A stretch of 64,000 bases of DNA from Chryseobacterium gleum (GCA_945862165.1 CAMAXI010000003.1:124001-188000); one strand, 5' to 3'. Shown: positions 24,593 through 33,512, counted from the first letter of the stretch. Numbers and translations are program-made. Notes: generated from the letters alone by a model not told the origin.

Positions 24593-26875
24593 ATGAAAAA
24601 ATTTAAAAATCTTATATTTTATATCGTAACCATTGTAGGGTTTTCGGTTGCTATATATTGGATTATTGAATTTGGGAAAAAATTAGAATTAGGCAAAAAA
24701 ATTAAATTGCCAATTTCGCACAATTCTAACTGGGTAGAATTTAAGACAACTCTACTCCACAATCTTGAGCGTCCATTAGCGCTACTTCTAGCTCAGATAC
24801 TCATCATCGTTTTAGTTTCAAGGTTATTCGGCTGGTTATTCAAGAAAATTGGACAACCAACAGTTATTGGAGAAATATTAGCAGGAATATTACTTGGTCC
24901 TTCCTTAGTCGGTATGTATTTTCCGGAATTTTCCCATGCATTATTCCCAAAAGAATCCTTAGGTAATCTTCAGTTTTTAAGTCAAATAGGCTTAATCTTC
25001 TTCATGTTCGTTGTGGGCATGGAATTAGACATCAAAGTCCTCAAAAACAAAGCAAACGATGCAGTAGTTATTAGTCATGCAAGTATTATTATTCCTTTTG
25101 CTTTAGGTATGGGACTAGCCTACTTTGTGTATGATTCATTTGCAGCAGAAGGTACGCAATTCTTATCCTTCGCACTTTTTATGGGGATTGCTATGAGTAT
25201 AACTGCATTTCCAGTACTAGCCAGAATCGTGCAAGAACGAGGCATGCACAAAACGAAACTTGGCACCGTAATAATTACGTGTGCAGCAGCGGATGACATA
25301 ACTGCATGGTGTATTTTAGCAGCAGTAATTGCAATTGTTAAAGCTGGAACGTTTGTTAGCGCATTATATACTATATGCTTGGCTGCATTATACGTTTTGA
25401 CTATGTTAAAAGTAGTTCGTCCATTTTTAAGTAGAATCGGTGAAATAAATGCTACAAAAACGCACCTAAACAAGCAAGTTGTTGCGATTTTCTTCATCGT
25501 TTTATTATTCTCCGCTTGGGCAACAGAAAGCATTGGAATTCATGCATTATTTGGAGCATTTATGGCTGGTGCAATCATGCCTGAAAGCACAAGTTTTAGA
25601 GATATTTTCATCACTAAAGTGGAAGATATTGCATTGATTTTATTACTTCCATTATTCTTTGTATTTACAGGTTTACGAACCGAAATTGGCTTATTAAACG
25701 ATGGACATTTGTGGATTGTTACTGGTATAATAATCGCTGTAGCTGTCACAGGAAAATTTTTCGGTAGTGCATTAGCGGCAAAATTTACAGGTCAAAGTTG
25801 GAAAGACTCTTTAATCATTGGTGCATTAATGAACACAAGAGGACTGATGGAATTAATTGTCTTAAATATTGGATACGATTTAGGTATTTTATCCAAAGAG
25901 ATATTTACGATGTTGGTATTAATGGCTTTGATAACTACGTTTATGACAGGTCCTGCACTTGACTTTATTGAATGGGCAGCTTCGAAAAGAAGGTATAAAG
26001 GGTATGGTAAAAAAGTAATTGATTCAACCAAATATAGAATCCTTATATCCTTTGGGAATCCTGAAAGAGGAAAAATATTACTTCGTTTAGCAAATAGTTT
26101 GGTTCGTAAATTAAATGACAACGCTGAAGTGGATGTCATGCATTTAGCGCAAACGAATGAAATTCACCAATTCAATATTAAAGATCTCGAAACAGAAACA
26201 ATGACCCCGATTAAAGAAGAAGCATGGTCATTAAAACAACGTATTTCAACCATTTTTCGCGCTTCCAACGATGTTCCTACAGATGTTGCAGAAGAAGCTA
26301 ATAAAGGATTCTATGATTTATTGTTAGTTGGAATTGGACAATCTATGTATGAAGGTAGTTTTCTAGGGAAAGTACTAGGATTCACCACCCGAATTATCAA
26401 TCCTGAACGTTTGAGAAATCAATTGACAGGAAAAGAAAAATTATTTGACAAGTCTCATTTCGATGACCGAACACGTGATATCCTTTTAAATACGAATGTT
26501 CCCATTGGAATTTTCATTGAAAAAAATATTTCTCAAATTAACAATATAATTATCCCATTCTTCAGCGAATCAGATGTTCAATTAGTGAATTATTTTCAAA
26601 AAATGATTACCAATGCAGAGGTGTTAGTTACTGTTGTAGATATTAATGGTTTCATTAAATCAAACGAAGAACTAAATACCAGACTATCCCAAATTCAAGA
26701 ATATTTCCCGAATCATTTACAAATTTTAAGTGAATGGGAAATCGAGAAAACATTGGTCAACAAATACGATTTAATGTTGGTGAGTTTAGAAAGTTGGGAG
26801 TCCTTGGTAATAGAAGACGAAGACTGGTTGAATAACGCTCCATCTACCTTAATCTTACGACCAGCTTTGGTATAA
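24593..26875 (+). CDS. CPA2-family cation:proton antiporter with C-terminal soluble domain
   Basis: A 760-residue protein. After a first helix and short soluble stretch, residues about 60-460 form the Na_H_Exchanger domain: GQPTVIGEILAGILLGPSLVG and the ion-binding motif CAAADDITAW (about 230) with its two Asp residues. The C-terminal 290 residues are cytosolic and contain ISFGNPERGK and a later GIFIEKNISQINNIIIPF, resembling tandem universal-stress-like domains of KefB/CHX-type transporters. It probably exchanges monovalent cations for protons at the inner membrane, with regulation through the soluble part. Ion specificity is not readable. Confidence 0.88.
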   Translation: MKKFKNLIFYIVTIVGFSVAIYWIIEFGKKLELGKKIKLPISHNSNWVEFKTTLLHNLERPLALLLAQILIIVLVSRLFGWLFKKIGQPTVIGEILAGILLGPSLVGMYFPEFSHALFPKESLGNLQFLSQIGLIFFMFVVGMELDIKVLKNKANDAVVISHASIIIPFALGMGLAYFVYDSFAAEGTQFLSFALFMGIAMSITAFPVLARIVQERGMHKTKLGTVIITCAAADDITAWCILAAVIAIVKAGTFVSALYTICLAALYVLTMLKVVRPFLSRIGEINATKTHLNKQVVAIFFIVLLFSAWATESIGIHALFGAFMAGAIMPESTSFRDIFITKVEDIALILLLPLFFVFTGLRTEIGLLNDGHLWIVTGIIIAVAVTGKFFGSALAAKFTGQSWKDSLIIGALMNTRGLMELIVLNIGYDLGILSKEIFTMLVLMALITTFMTGPALDFIEWAASKRRYKGYGKKVIDSTKYRILISFGNPERGKILLRLANSLVRKLNDNAEVDVMHLAQTNEIHQFNIKDLETETMTPIKEEAWSLKQRISTIFRASNDVPTDVAEEANKGFYDLLLVGIGQSMYEGSFLGKVLGFTTRIINPERLRNQLTGKEKLFDKSHFDDRTRDILLNTNVPIGIFIEKNISQINNIIIPFFSESDVQLVNYFQKMITNAEVLVTVVDINGFIKSNEELNTRLSQIQEYFPNHLQILSEWEIEKTLVNKYDLMLVSLESWESLVIEDEDWLNNAPSTLILRPALV

Positions 26876-26908
26876 AACTTAATATCACCTCCCTTCCACC
26901 TATACTTA

Positions 26909-26943
26909 CGTTTGGTTTTCGAAAGCAATCCTTTCTCTCCTCA
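26909..26943. repeat. 35-bp dispersed repeat, copy A
   Basis: CGTTTGGTTTTCGAAAG then CAATCCTTTCTCTCCTCA; 32 of 35 positions match 60849-60883. GAAAG pairs with CTTTC. It overlaps the bioF stop codon by three bases. Confidence 0.65.
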
Positions 26944-28032
26944 CTTCGACAAGCTCAGTGTAAACAAGGAGGGAAGTAAAATCTCTGTTAATTTTTCGAT
27001 TTCCGCTTTGGTATTAAAAGCATGCATGCAAATTCGAATACGCTCTTGTCCTTCTGGCACGGTTGGAGAAAGAATAGCCTTCACTGCAAAATTATTTTCT
27101 TGTAATCTCTTGGCTAAACTTAAGGCATTTTCTACACCTGGAACTTCGATAATTTGTATCGGTGAATTGGCAGCGCTAACTCCTTGGTAATTCAATTTAG
27201 TTCTGAAAAAGTCAATATTTGATTGTAACTGAATTCTCGGATGATTATCTAAGGAGGATTCGATTTGTTGTTGAATCAAGGCATAATCATGCATTGGTAA
27301 AGCAGTTGTATAAATAAAGGAACGAGCAAAATTGATGAGATAATTTTTCAAGTCCTCCGAACCAAGTACCGCAGCTCCATGAAAACCATATCCTTTGCCA
27401 AATGTAATAATTCGTGCAAATACATGCTTATTATAGGTTAATCCTTTGCCGTTTTCTCCTAATACGCCTGCAGCATGTGCTTCGTCGACAATTAAAAATG
27501 CATTATATTTTTCACATAACTCCATCATCGCATCTATTGGACAAATATCTCCATCCATCGAATACAAACTTTCCACAGCAACAAATACCGTTCCCTCTGA
27601 AATCTTTATTTTTTTTTCTAAATCATGCAAATCATTATGGGAAAACGAGTAGCTTTTTGCATGACTCAAACGAATACCATCTCGGATAGAAGCATGAATT
27701 AACGCATCATAAATTACTGTATCTCCTTTTTGAGGTACAGACGAAAATAGTCCAATATTTGCATCATAGCCAGAGTTAAACACAAGCGCTGCTTCCGATT
27801 GAAAAAAGATAGCTAGAAAATTTTCACATGTTTCCGCCTCGAATGAATTACCAGAAATTAAGCGAGAGCCTGTGCTCCCGAATGACGAGAGACGGGTGAT
27901 GAGAGACGAAGGACGGCTTAGACCAAGATAGTCGTTAGAATAGAAATCCACAATATCAGTAAATAAAGAAAGGGAGCGATAGCTCCCTGATTCTTTTCTA
28001 TTTTCTAATAATTGTAAAAATTTTGGTTTCAC
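26941..28032 (-). CDS. bioF: 8-amino-7-oxononanoate synthase
   Basis: A 363-residue PLP enzyme that condenses pimeloyl-thioester with alanine in biotin synthesis. Motifs: DFYSNDYLGLS (29-39), GSTGSRLISGN (52-62), SLYSMDGD, IVDEAHAAGVLG (181-192, Asp183 contacting the PLP nitrogen) and ITFGKGYGFHGA, with Lys213 the Schiff-base lysine. It begins two bases after the bioB stop, so both genes form one operon; no other bio gene is visible. Two oddities: a terminator-like hairpin at 27965-27996 within codons about 13-22, and the last residues LSLSK plus stop are encoded by a dispersed TTCGACAAGCTCAG repeat. Confidence 0.92.
   Translation of the reverse strand: MKPKFLQLLENRKESGSYRSLSLFTDIVDFYSNDYLGLSRPSSLITRLSSFGSTGSRLISGNSFEAETCENFLAIFFQSEAALVFNSGYDANIGLFSSVPQKGDTVIYDALIHASIRDGIRLSHAKSYSFSHNDLHDLEKKIKISEGTVFVAVESLYSMDGDICPIDAMMELCEKYNAFLIVDEAHAAGVLGENGKGLTYNKHVFARIITFGKGYGFHGAAVLGSEDLKNYLINFARSFIYTTALPMHDYALIQQQIESSLDNHPRIQLQSNIDFFRTKLNYQGVSAANSPIQIIEVPGVENALSLAKRLQENNFAVKAILSPTVPEGQERIRICMHAFNTKAEIEKLTEILLPSLFTLSLSK
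26944..26958. repeat. Dispersed TTCGACnnGCTCAG repeat at the bioF 3' end
   Basis: CTTCGACAAGCTCAG; in the bioF reading direction CTGAGCTTGTCGAAG forms the last sense codons. Confidence 0.6.
27965..27996 (-). promoter_or_regulatory. Terminator-like hairpin inside the start of bioF
   Basis: AAAGAA plus AGGGAGC pair with GCTCCCT plus TTCTTT around GATA, with a two-base bulge. On the coding strand the stem is followed by TTTCTTTATTT. It lies roughly 40-65 bases into the gene. Confidence 0.35.
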
Positions 28033-28034
28033 GA

Positions 28035-29114
28035 TTATTCAACAGTAATTTTTCGTGGTTGAAAAGATGCTTCCGCTAATTCTTGTTCACGCAATGCTTT
28101 TTTACGTTTCTTTTCTTCATTTATAGCATCTGGATTAGAAACTGGTTTTTCACCATCCGCAAAAGCTTGTTTAGGGAGTAATCCCAGAATCTCAAACATC
28201 TCCTTATCCTCATTAAATTCAGGATTTGGTGTTGTTAATAGTTTGTCTCCAGCAAAAATAGAACCTGCTCCTGCCATAAAACAAAGTGCTTGACCTTCCA
28301 TGGACATTTTTGTTCTTCCTGCAGAAAGTCTAACAATAGATTCCGGAAATGCAATTCGTGTGGTGGCAACCATGCGAATCAATTCCCATTGTTCAATCGG
28401 CTTTTGATCTTCTAATGGCGTTCCTTCTATTGCAACTAATGCGTTAATCGGAATAGAATTAGGAGGTGTTTCCATCTCGATGTAACTCATCAATAATCCA
28501 ACTCTATCTTCAATCGCCTCTCCCATTCCAATAATCCCACCAGAACAAACTGTGATTCCAGCTTTTCGTGCATTTTCAATCGTTTGTAAACGATCTTCAT
28601 ATTCACGCGTAGAGATTACATCTTTATAATAATCTTTCGAAGTATCTAAATTATGGTTATAAGCAAATAAACCTGCATTTTTTAAGCGTTTTGCTTGATC
28701 CTCATTCATCATACCAAGTGTACAACAAACTTCCATATCCAGGTTATTTACTGCCTGAACCATTTCAACAACGTTGTCAAAATCTTTATTATCACGTACT
28801 TCTCTCCAAGCGGCACCCATACATAATCTGGAAGAACCATTTGCTTTCGCATTTTTCGCTTGTTCAACAACTGAATCAACTGTCATTAATTTATGCGCAT
28901 CAACACCAGTACTATAACGCGCTGCTTGCGGACAATATCCACAATCTTCCGAACATCCTCCTGTTTTGATACTTAACAAGGAAGACATTTGAACTTCACG
29001 TGGATTATGAAATTGCCTGTGTATAGTAGCTGCTTCAAAAACCAGTTCTAACAATGGTTTATTATATAACTCTAAAAGAGTTTCTTTGGTATTGTATTGA
29101 GGATTAACTTTCAT
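28035..29114 (-). CDS. bioB: Biotin synthase
   Basis: A 359-residue radical-SAM enzyme that inserts sulfur into dethiobiotin. CSEDCGYC (54-61) is the CxxxCxxC motif binding the SAM [4Fe-4S] cluster. YNHNLDTSKDYY, CSGGIIGMGE and RLSAGRTKMS (with the Arg ligand of the [2Fe-2S] cluster) follow. The C-terminus is about 25 residues longer than E. coli BioB and very charged (EEKKRKKALREQE). It is the first gene of bioB-bioF, with a TATATTTG promoter element 36 bases upstream. Confidence 0.96.
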   Translation of the reverse strand: MKVNPQYNTKETLLELYNKPLLELVFEAATIHRQFHNPREVQMSSLLSIKTGGCSEDCGYCPQAARYSTGVDAHKLMTVDSVVEQAKNAKANGSSRLCMGAAWREVRDNKDFDNVVEMVQAVNNLDMEVCCTLGMMNEDQAKRLKNAGLFAYNHNLDTSKDYYKDVISTREYEDRLQTIENARKAGITVCSGGIIGMGEAIEDRVGLLMSYIEMETPPNSIPINALVAIEGTPLEDQKPIEQWELIRMVATTRIAFPESIVRLSAGRTKMSMEGQALCFMAGAGSIFAGDKLLTTPNPEFNEDKEMFEILGLLPKQAFADGEKPVSNPDAINEEKKRKKALREQELAEASFQPRKITVE

Positions 29115-29149
29115 CTGCTTAATTTATCCCGTAAGGGTAATTTTGAATG

Positions 29150-29157
29150 CAAATATA
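29150..29157 (-). promoter_or_regulatory. -7 promoter element (TATATTTG) of bioB
   Basis: Exact TAnnTTTG on the - strand, leaving a leader of about 30 bases. Its divergent partner lies at 29206-29213. Confidence 0.5.
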
Positions 29158-29205
29158 CAAAAATGGGATTGAGTAGAAAAAATATATCTGTAAAATGAAT
29201 TATTG

Positions 29206-29213
29206 TATATTTG
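29206..29213 (+). promoter_or_regulatory. -7 promoter element (TATATTTG) of the YdcF-like gene
   Basis: Exact TAnnTTTG. It overlaps the non-ATG upstream start at 29203, supporting a start at 29224 or 29236. Confidence 0.5.
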
Positions 29214-29235
29214 CTTACATACTATGTACGTTGCT

Positions 29236-30012
29236 ATGTTTTTCTATTTATCGAAAATCCTTGACTTTCTAATTTCACCCATCACTTGGATTGTGATACT
29301 TTTAACAATTGCTGTATTTACAAAAAAATTACAATTAAAAAGAAAAACAATGATTGCATCGTTTATATGTATTCTTTTTTTTTCCAATCCATTACTATTA
29401 GCACTCTTTGAAAATCTAATTCCTAATTGTGAAAATGTAGTTTCTGATACCGAAAAAAAACATTTTGACACAGGAATAATTCTTGGAGGAATGCTTTCCT
29501 ATGATGTATCTCGGGATCGAATTTTATTTAATTCCAATGTAAACAGAATGACACAAACGGTTGAGCTATACAAAAAAGGAATAATCAAACATATTTTTAT
29601 TACTGGCGGTTCTGGCAGTATTTTATACCCAGAGAAACGTGAGGCTAGCTTATTGAAAAATTACCTGATTCAGTATTTTCAAATTCCTGAAAAAGATATC
29701 GAAATTGAAAACAAATCTAATAACACGCATGAAAATGCTCTTTACTCAAAAAAAATACTAGCTAATTTAGGTTGGAACAAACATAAATTATTATTAATTA
29801 CATCCTCCCTTCATCAATACCGTGCACAAGCATGCTTTACTAAGCAAAAACTAAAAACGTACATATACATAAGTAAATCAAAAAAACATAGCTTGGAAAG
29901 AGTTTTACCTAAAAATCTCTTCTTACCCCAAGCAGAAATATTATTGGAATGGAATAACTTTTTACACGAATTAATCGGAGTTATCACCTACAAAATAGCA
30001 GGATATATTTAA
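29236..30012 (+). CDS. YdcF/ElyC-like DUF218 membrane protein
   Basis: About 258 residues from the preferred ATG at 29236 (MFFYLSKILDFLISPITW); ATG at 29224 is possible. Two N-terminal membrane helices are followed by a DUF218 domain: TGIILGGML, HIFITGGSGSIL, IENKSNNTHENALYSKKIL and LLITSSLHQYRAQACF. The ENxSxNTxEN segment is the family signature. E. coli ElyC/SanA relatives affect envelope integrity and peptidoglycan precursor handling; the reaction is not known. It is followed after 29 bases by the nitronate monooxygenase-like gene, possibly as an operon. Confidence 0.85.
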   Translation: MFFYLSKILDFLISPITWIVILLTIAVFTKKLQLKRKTMIASFICILFFSNPLLLALFENLIPNCENVVSDTEKKHFDTGIILGGMLSYDVSRDRILFNSNVNRMTQTVELYKKGIIKHIFITGGSGSILYPEKREASLLKNYLIQYFQIPEKDIEIENKSNNTHENALYSKKILANLGWNKHKLLLITSSLHQYRAQACFTKQKLKTYIYISKSKKHSLERVLPKNLFLPQAEILLEWNNFLHELIGVITYKIAGYI

Positions 30013-30041
30013 TTTATGGTTACATTTAATAAAAATACACC

Positions 30042-30998
30042 ATGAATAATAGCGCGCCATCACTCACACATCTACTAAATATTAAGTACCCAATAATAAT
30101 GGCTCCAATGTTTTTGGTGTCTAATACTAAAATGATTATTGCAGGAATCAAAGCAGGAATAACTGGAGCAATTCCAGCGATGAACTACAGAACAACAGAA
30201 GAATTACGTACTGCTATTCAATCTATTAAAAAAGAAGTAAATGGACCTTTCGGTATCAATTTAATTGTAAACACATCTAATTTTTTATACAAAGAGCAAC
30301 TTGAAATTTGTTGTAAAGAAAAAGTTGCTTTTATCATTACATCCTTGGGGTCACCCGCATATGTCATTGAACGTGCTCATGCTGTGGGGATTAAAGTTTT
30401 TTGTGATGTCACGGATTTAAATTATGCTCAAAAAGTCGAAAAACTAGGAGCAGACGCTGTAATTGCAGTAAATAAAGAGGCAGGAGGGCACGCTGGTAAA
30501 ATTTCTTACAACACATTGATACCTGAACTATTAAACACATGTAAAATTCCTATAATATCTGCTGGAGGCATAGGTTGTAGCGAGGAGTACAAAAAAATTC
30601 TTCAATTAGGAGTCGCAGGAGTATCTATTGGCAGTATATTCATCGCATCTTTGGAATCCGAAGTTTCTGATGAATACAAACAAGCATGTGTAGATTACGG
30701 AGCTAAGGATATCGTTCTTTCCACTAAACTTTCAGGCACTCCTTGCACGGTGATAAAGACACCTTACGTAGCAAAAATAGGCACCTCCCAGAATTTTATT
30801 GAACGCTTATTTAATAAAAATAAACGAATCAAAAAATGGTTCAAAGCACTAACGTTTTACCGTGGAATGAAAAGTTTAGAGAAAGCTGCTTTTAGTGCAA
30901 CTTATAAAACGGTTTGGTGCGCTGGACCGTCGATAGAACACGTCAATTCCATTCATTCCATTAATCAAATTATTTCAAATCTTGTGCGTAAAGATTAA
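30042..30998 (+). CDS. Nitronate monooxygenase-like flavoprotein
   Basis: A 318-residue TIM-barrel flavoenzyme of the 2-nitropropane dioxygenase/NMO group. Visible motifs: YPIIMAPMFLVSNTKM at the N-terminus, GPFGINLIV (about 67-75), VNKEAGGHAG (about 147-156, the GGHAG FMN-binding loop) and PIISAGGIGC then GVSIGSIFIA for phosphate binding. NMOs oxidise alkyl nitronates with FMN and O2; a role as enoyl-reductase-like FabK enzyme is an alternative but its Fe-dependence motifs are not seen. Cytosolic. Confidence 0.85.
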   Translation: MNNSAPSLTHLLNIKYPIIMAPMFLVSNTKMIIAGIKAGITGAIPAMNYRTTEELRTAIQSIKKEVNGPFGINLIVNTSNFLYKEQLEICCKEKVAFIITSLGSPAYVIERAHAVGIKVFCDVTDLNYAQKVEKLGADAVIAVNKEAGGHAGKISYNTLIPELLNTCKIPIISAGGIGCSEEYKKILQLGVAGVSIGSIFIASLESEVSDEYKQACVDYGAKDIVLSTKLSGTPCTVIKTPYVAKIGTSQNFIERLFNKNKRIKKWFKALTFYRGMKSLEKAAFSATYKTVWCAGPSIEHVNSIHSINQIISNLVRKD

Positions 30999-31082
30999 AT
31001 CAAAACGTCCATATATCTCTATTCAAGCAAACTTCAGAAGAGCACGACGACAATATTTATTATCTTTATCCAAAAAAAACAC

Positions 31083-31751
31083 ATGGAAATTTTAAAATCA
31101 TTATTAGACTTCATTTTACATCTTGATAAACATTTATTTGATTTAATATTGAATTATGGCATTTGGATTTATGCCATTTTATTTTTAATCATTTTTGTAG
31201 AAACAGGTTTAGTAGTAATGCCTTTGTTGCCAGGCGACTCACTATTATTTGCAGCAGGAACATTTTGTGCAGGTGTGGTACATGAAGGAAAAACAGCAGA
31301 ATTAAATCTTTGGTTAGTTTTAACCTTATTAATTGTGGCAGCAATTTTAGGTGATGGTTTGAATTACTTTTTTGGTAAAACTATCGGATTAAAAGTGTTA
31401 TCCTGGAAAATAAAAGGCCGACAAATCGTACAACAAAAATACATTGATCAAACGCATGCATTCTATGAAAAACATGGACCAAAGACAATTATAATTGCAC
31501 GTTTTGTACCTATCGTTAGAACATTTGCTCCATTTGTAGCTGGAATTGGGGAGATGAGTTATGCTAAATTCATACGATTCAACATCATAGGTGGTGTTGC
31601 ATGGGTGATTGGATTGACTTTAATGGGGTATTTTTTCGGTAATTTAGAATTTGTACAAAAGAATTTTGAGACTGTTATTTTTGGTATCATTGGTTTATCC
31701 ATCTTACCGATGATTATTGAAATCGTTCGTGCGAAATTCAAAAAAGATTAA
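31083..31751 (+). CDS. DedA family membrane protein
   Basis: A 222-residue DedA/VTT-domain protein with FVETGLVVMPLLPGDSLLFAAG (about 39-60), the conserved helix-loop GDGLNYFFGK, and FYEKHGPKTIIIARFVPIVRTFAPFVAGIGEMSY, which holds the conserved Arg residues. Members act as flippases for polyprenyl- or phospholipids and contribute to membrane potential homeostasis. Five or six membrane helices. aroE starts one base after its stop codon, so the two are co-transcribed although functionally unrelated. Confidence 0.92.
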   Translation: MEILKSLLDFILHLDKHLFDLILNYGIWIYAILFLIIFVETGLVVMPLLPGDSLLFAAGTFCAGVVHEGKTAELNLWLVLTLLIVAAILGDGLNYFFGKTIGLKVLSWKIKGRQIVQQKYIDQTHAFYEKHGPKTIIIARFVPIVRTFAPFVAGIGEMSYAKFIRFNIIGGVAWVIGLTLMGYFFGNLEFVQKNFETVIFGIIGLSILPMIIEIVRAKFKKD

Positions 31752-31752
31752 G

Positions 31753-32478
31753 ATGAAATTTGCACTTCTAGGTAAAACATTAGGACACTCATTTTCTAAA
31801 AAATTTTTCACAGAACACTTTGCAAAAACAGCCATAGAAGCCACCTATGAGAACATCGAATTGGCAGATATTTCGGATGTAAGAAACGTTTTAACGCAGA
31901 ATTTTAATGGTTTTAATGTAACAATACCATTTAAAGAATCGATTATTCCATTTCTCGATGAACTAAGTCCAGAAGCAAAAGTAATTGGTGCAGTAAATAC
32001 GGTTAAATTAGTTAATGGGAAAGCTATTGGATATAATACCGACGCTTTTGGATTCCAACAATCCATCAAACCATTTCTGACAAATCTACATGATAGAGCG
32101 CTGATATTAGGAACTGGAGGCGCTTCAAAAGCTGTTGCTTTTGTCTTGAAAAACATTGGAATAGAAGTAATCTTCATTTCTAGAACTCCTTCCAATACGA
32201 ATGAATTTTCATATACTGACATCAATGAATACATGCTACGCGCTTGTAAATTAATCGTCAACACTACTCCTGTTGGTACATTTCCAAATATCACAGAATC
32301 ACCTGCATTCCCTTACCAATTTTTAACCGCCGAACATCTAGTAGTCGATCTAATCTATAACCCATCTGAAACATTATTCTTACATCAAGCAAAACAAGCG
32401 GGTGCAACTATATTAAATGGTGAATCTATGTTAAAAGAACAAGCCTTAAAATCTTGGAAAATATGGACTTCGATTTAA
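31753..32478 (+). CDS. aroE: Shikimate dehydrogenase
   Basis: A 241-residue NADPH-dependent enzyme reducing 3-dehydroshikimate to shikimate. Motifs: LGHSFSKKFF (substrate Ser residues), FNVTIPFKESI with the catalytic Lys, GAVNTVK, GYNTDAFG, and the cofactor motif LGTGGASKAV; it ends with NGESMLKEQA. I start at ATG 31753 because it directly follows the DedA stop and matches the family N-terminus; a longer frame beginning within dedA is unlikely. Slightly shorter than E. coli AroE, as usual in this phylum. The 3' end overlaps the next gene by 16 bases. Confidence 0.95.
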   Translation: MKFALLGKTLGHSFSKKFFTEHFAKTAIEATYENIELADISDVRNVLTQNFNGFNVTIPFKESIIPFLDELSPEAKVIGAVNTVKLVNGKAIGYNTDAFGFQQSIKPFLTNLHDRALILGTGGASKAVAFVLKNIGIEVIFISRTPSNTNEFSYTDINEYMLRACKLIVNTTPVGTFPNITESPAFPYQFLTAEHLVVDLIYNPSETLFLHQAKQAGATILNGESMLKEQALKSWKIWTSI

Positions 32479-33059
32479 CTGTAAACTATCAGCAAGACAG
32501 AATAATTAGTTCTTTTGAAGAAGTTTCATTCGCGCAAAAAATCACTTCTCTTATTAATTCATCTGGAGGAAAATTACTTATCGGAGTCAATGAAAAGGGA
32601 AAAATAATTGGGATTTACCCTAAAGACGAACAAGAAAACATTCCAATTGTTATAGCTAACTTTTGTAGTAATTCTATTGAATACACTTCAGAAGTGATTG
32701 AAATAGACAACAAACTTATTTTGGTTCTCTCTTTTGAAAAAGCAATAAAGATTGCTGCTTTAAGCTCTGATAAAACATTTGTATACTACTACCGAATTGA
32801 TTCAACTATTTGTATTGCAAATAAAATAATAGTGAAATTATGGAGTTACGAACGTGAACTAACACCCACTTCCCCTTCAAGCCTCGAAGCGGAGGAAATC
32901 GTATATAAAAACATCAATAATATCACATTATCCCAACTTTATACACGTACAAAACTCTCAAAATCAGTTATCGATGTAACAGTATCTTGGTTACTTTTCA
33001 CCAAAAAAGTAAAAATGATTTTCACGGACAATCATATTACTTATCAACATTTAAGCTAA
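32463..33059 (+). CDS. AlbA_2 (Schlafen-like) domain protein
   Basis: A 198-residue protein with an AlbA_2-like core: SFAQKITSLINSSGGKLLIGVNEKGKIIGI, followed by strands and a helical C-terminus (LSQLYTRTKLSKSVIDVTVSWL) that may be a winged helix. AlbA_2 proteins are putative nucleic-acid binding regulators. The N-terminal ATPase-like motifs of longer relatives are absent. Start at ATG 32463; the TTG at 32454 is less likely. It overlaps aroE by 16 bases, so translation is coupled. Confidence 0.7.
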   Translation: MDFDLTVNYQQDRIISSFEEVSFAQKITSLINSSGGKLLIGVNEKGKIIGIYPKDEQENIPIVIANFCSNSIEYTSEVIEIDNKLILVLSFEKAIKIAALSSDKTFVYYYRIDSTICIANKIIVKLWSYERELTPTSPSSLEAEEIVYKNINNITLSQLYTRTKLSKSVIDVTVSWLLFTKKVKMIFTDNHITYQHLS

Positions 33060-33160
33060 TACCTGTTAATAACCACCGAACTTTTTCGATTTATCGTTTA
33101 AATGTTGTATATTAGTTTCGTTCATTGGAACAAGTATATTTACAACTTAAATTTGAAAGT

Positions 33161-33355
33161 ATGGGACGTCCGCCTACAAAACCAGCGCGATTGAAAGATG
33201 GATTTTATATAGAAGTTAAAAACTCGGGGTCTGGAGGTATTCGTATACGAAGAGACACTAGAGAACAGATGCTAATTGCAGCTGAAGACTATAGTAAAAG
33301 TAAAAATGTCACAATTCTCGGGGAAATGAGAAACGACAAATGGATACATGAATAA
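33161..33355 (+). CDS. Small conserved-looking basic protein, 64 aa
   Basis: Starts with ATG at 33161 (MGRPPTKPARLKDGFYIEV), preferred over the TTG at 33125 because the GRPPTKP start looks like a genuine N-terminus. The sequence is basic in the first half (GIRIRRDTREQM) and ends GEMRNDKWIHE. Strand-rich with one helix (REQMLIAAEDYSKS). I believe similar small proteins exist across Flavobacteriales, but I cannot name a family or function. A strong terminator follows after 25 bases, supporting a real gene. Confidence 0.6.
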   Translation: MGRPPTKPARLKDGFYIEVKNSGSGGIRIRRDTREQMLIAAEDYSKSKNVTILGEMRNDKWIHE

Positions 33356-33380
33356 CATTTTAGACTGTTAGACATTAGAC

Positions 33381-33413
33381 AAAAGACCTTAGATTATTTT
33401 AAGGTCTTTTTTT
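33381..33413 (+). terminator. Rho-independent terminator after the 64-aa gene
   Basis: AAAAGACCTTA (33381-33391) and TAAGGTCTTTT (33400-33410) pair around an eight-base loop with a continuing T run. Confidence 0.88.
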
Positions 33414-33484
33414 ATTTCACCTACTTCGATCAGATAGACAAAAAATCATTTATCCTTTTTATGAGGATGAGAGAACATTTTTTT

Positions 33485-33509
33485 GTCAGGTTGAGGGTAG
33501 TCGAAACCC
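33485..33509. repeat. Dispersed CTGAGCGGAGTCGAAG-type repeat fragment
   Basis: GTCAGGTTGAGGGTAGTCGA and following bases; 19 of 25 positions match 23811-23835. Located between two facing terminators. Confidence 0.5.
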
Positions 33510-33512
33510 AAC

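Noticed and set aside
26941-29114. Complete biotin operon
   Set aside because: Only bioB and bioF are present; bioA, bioC, bioD and birA are not in the window.
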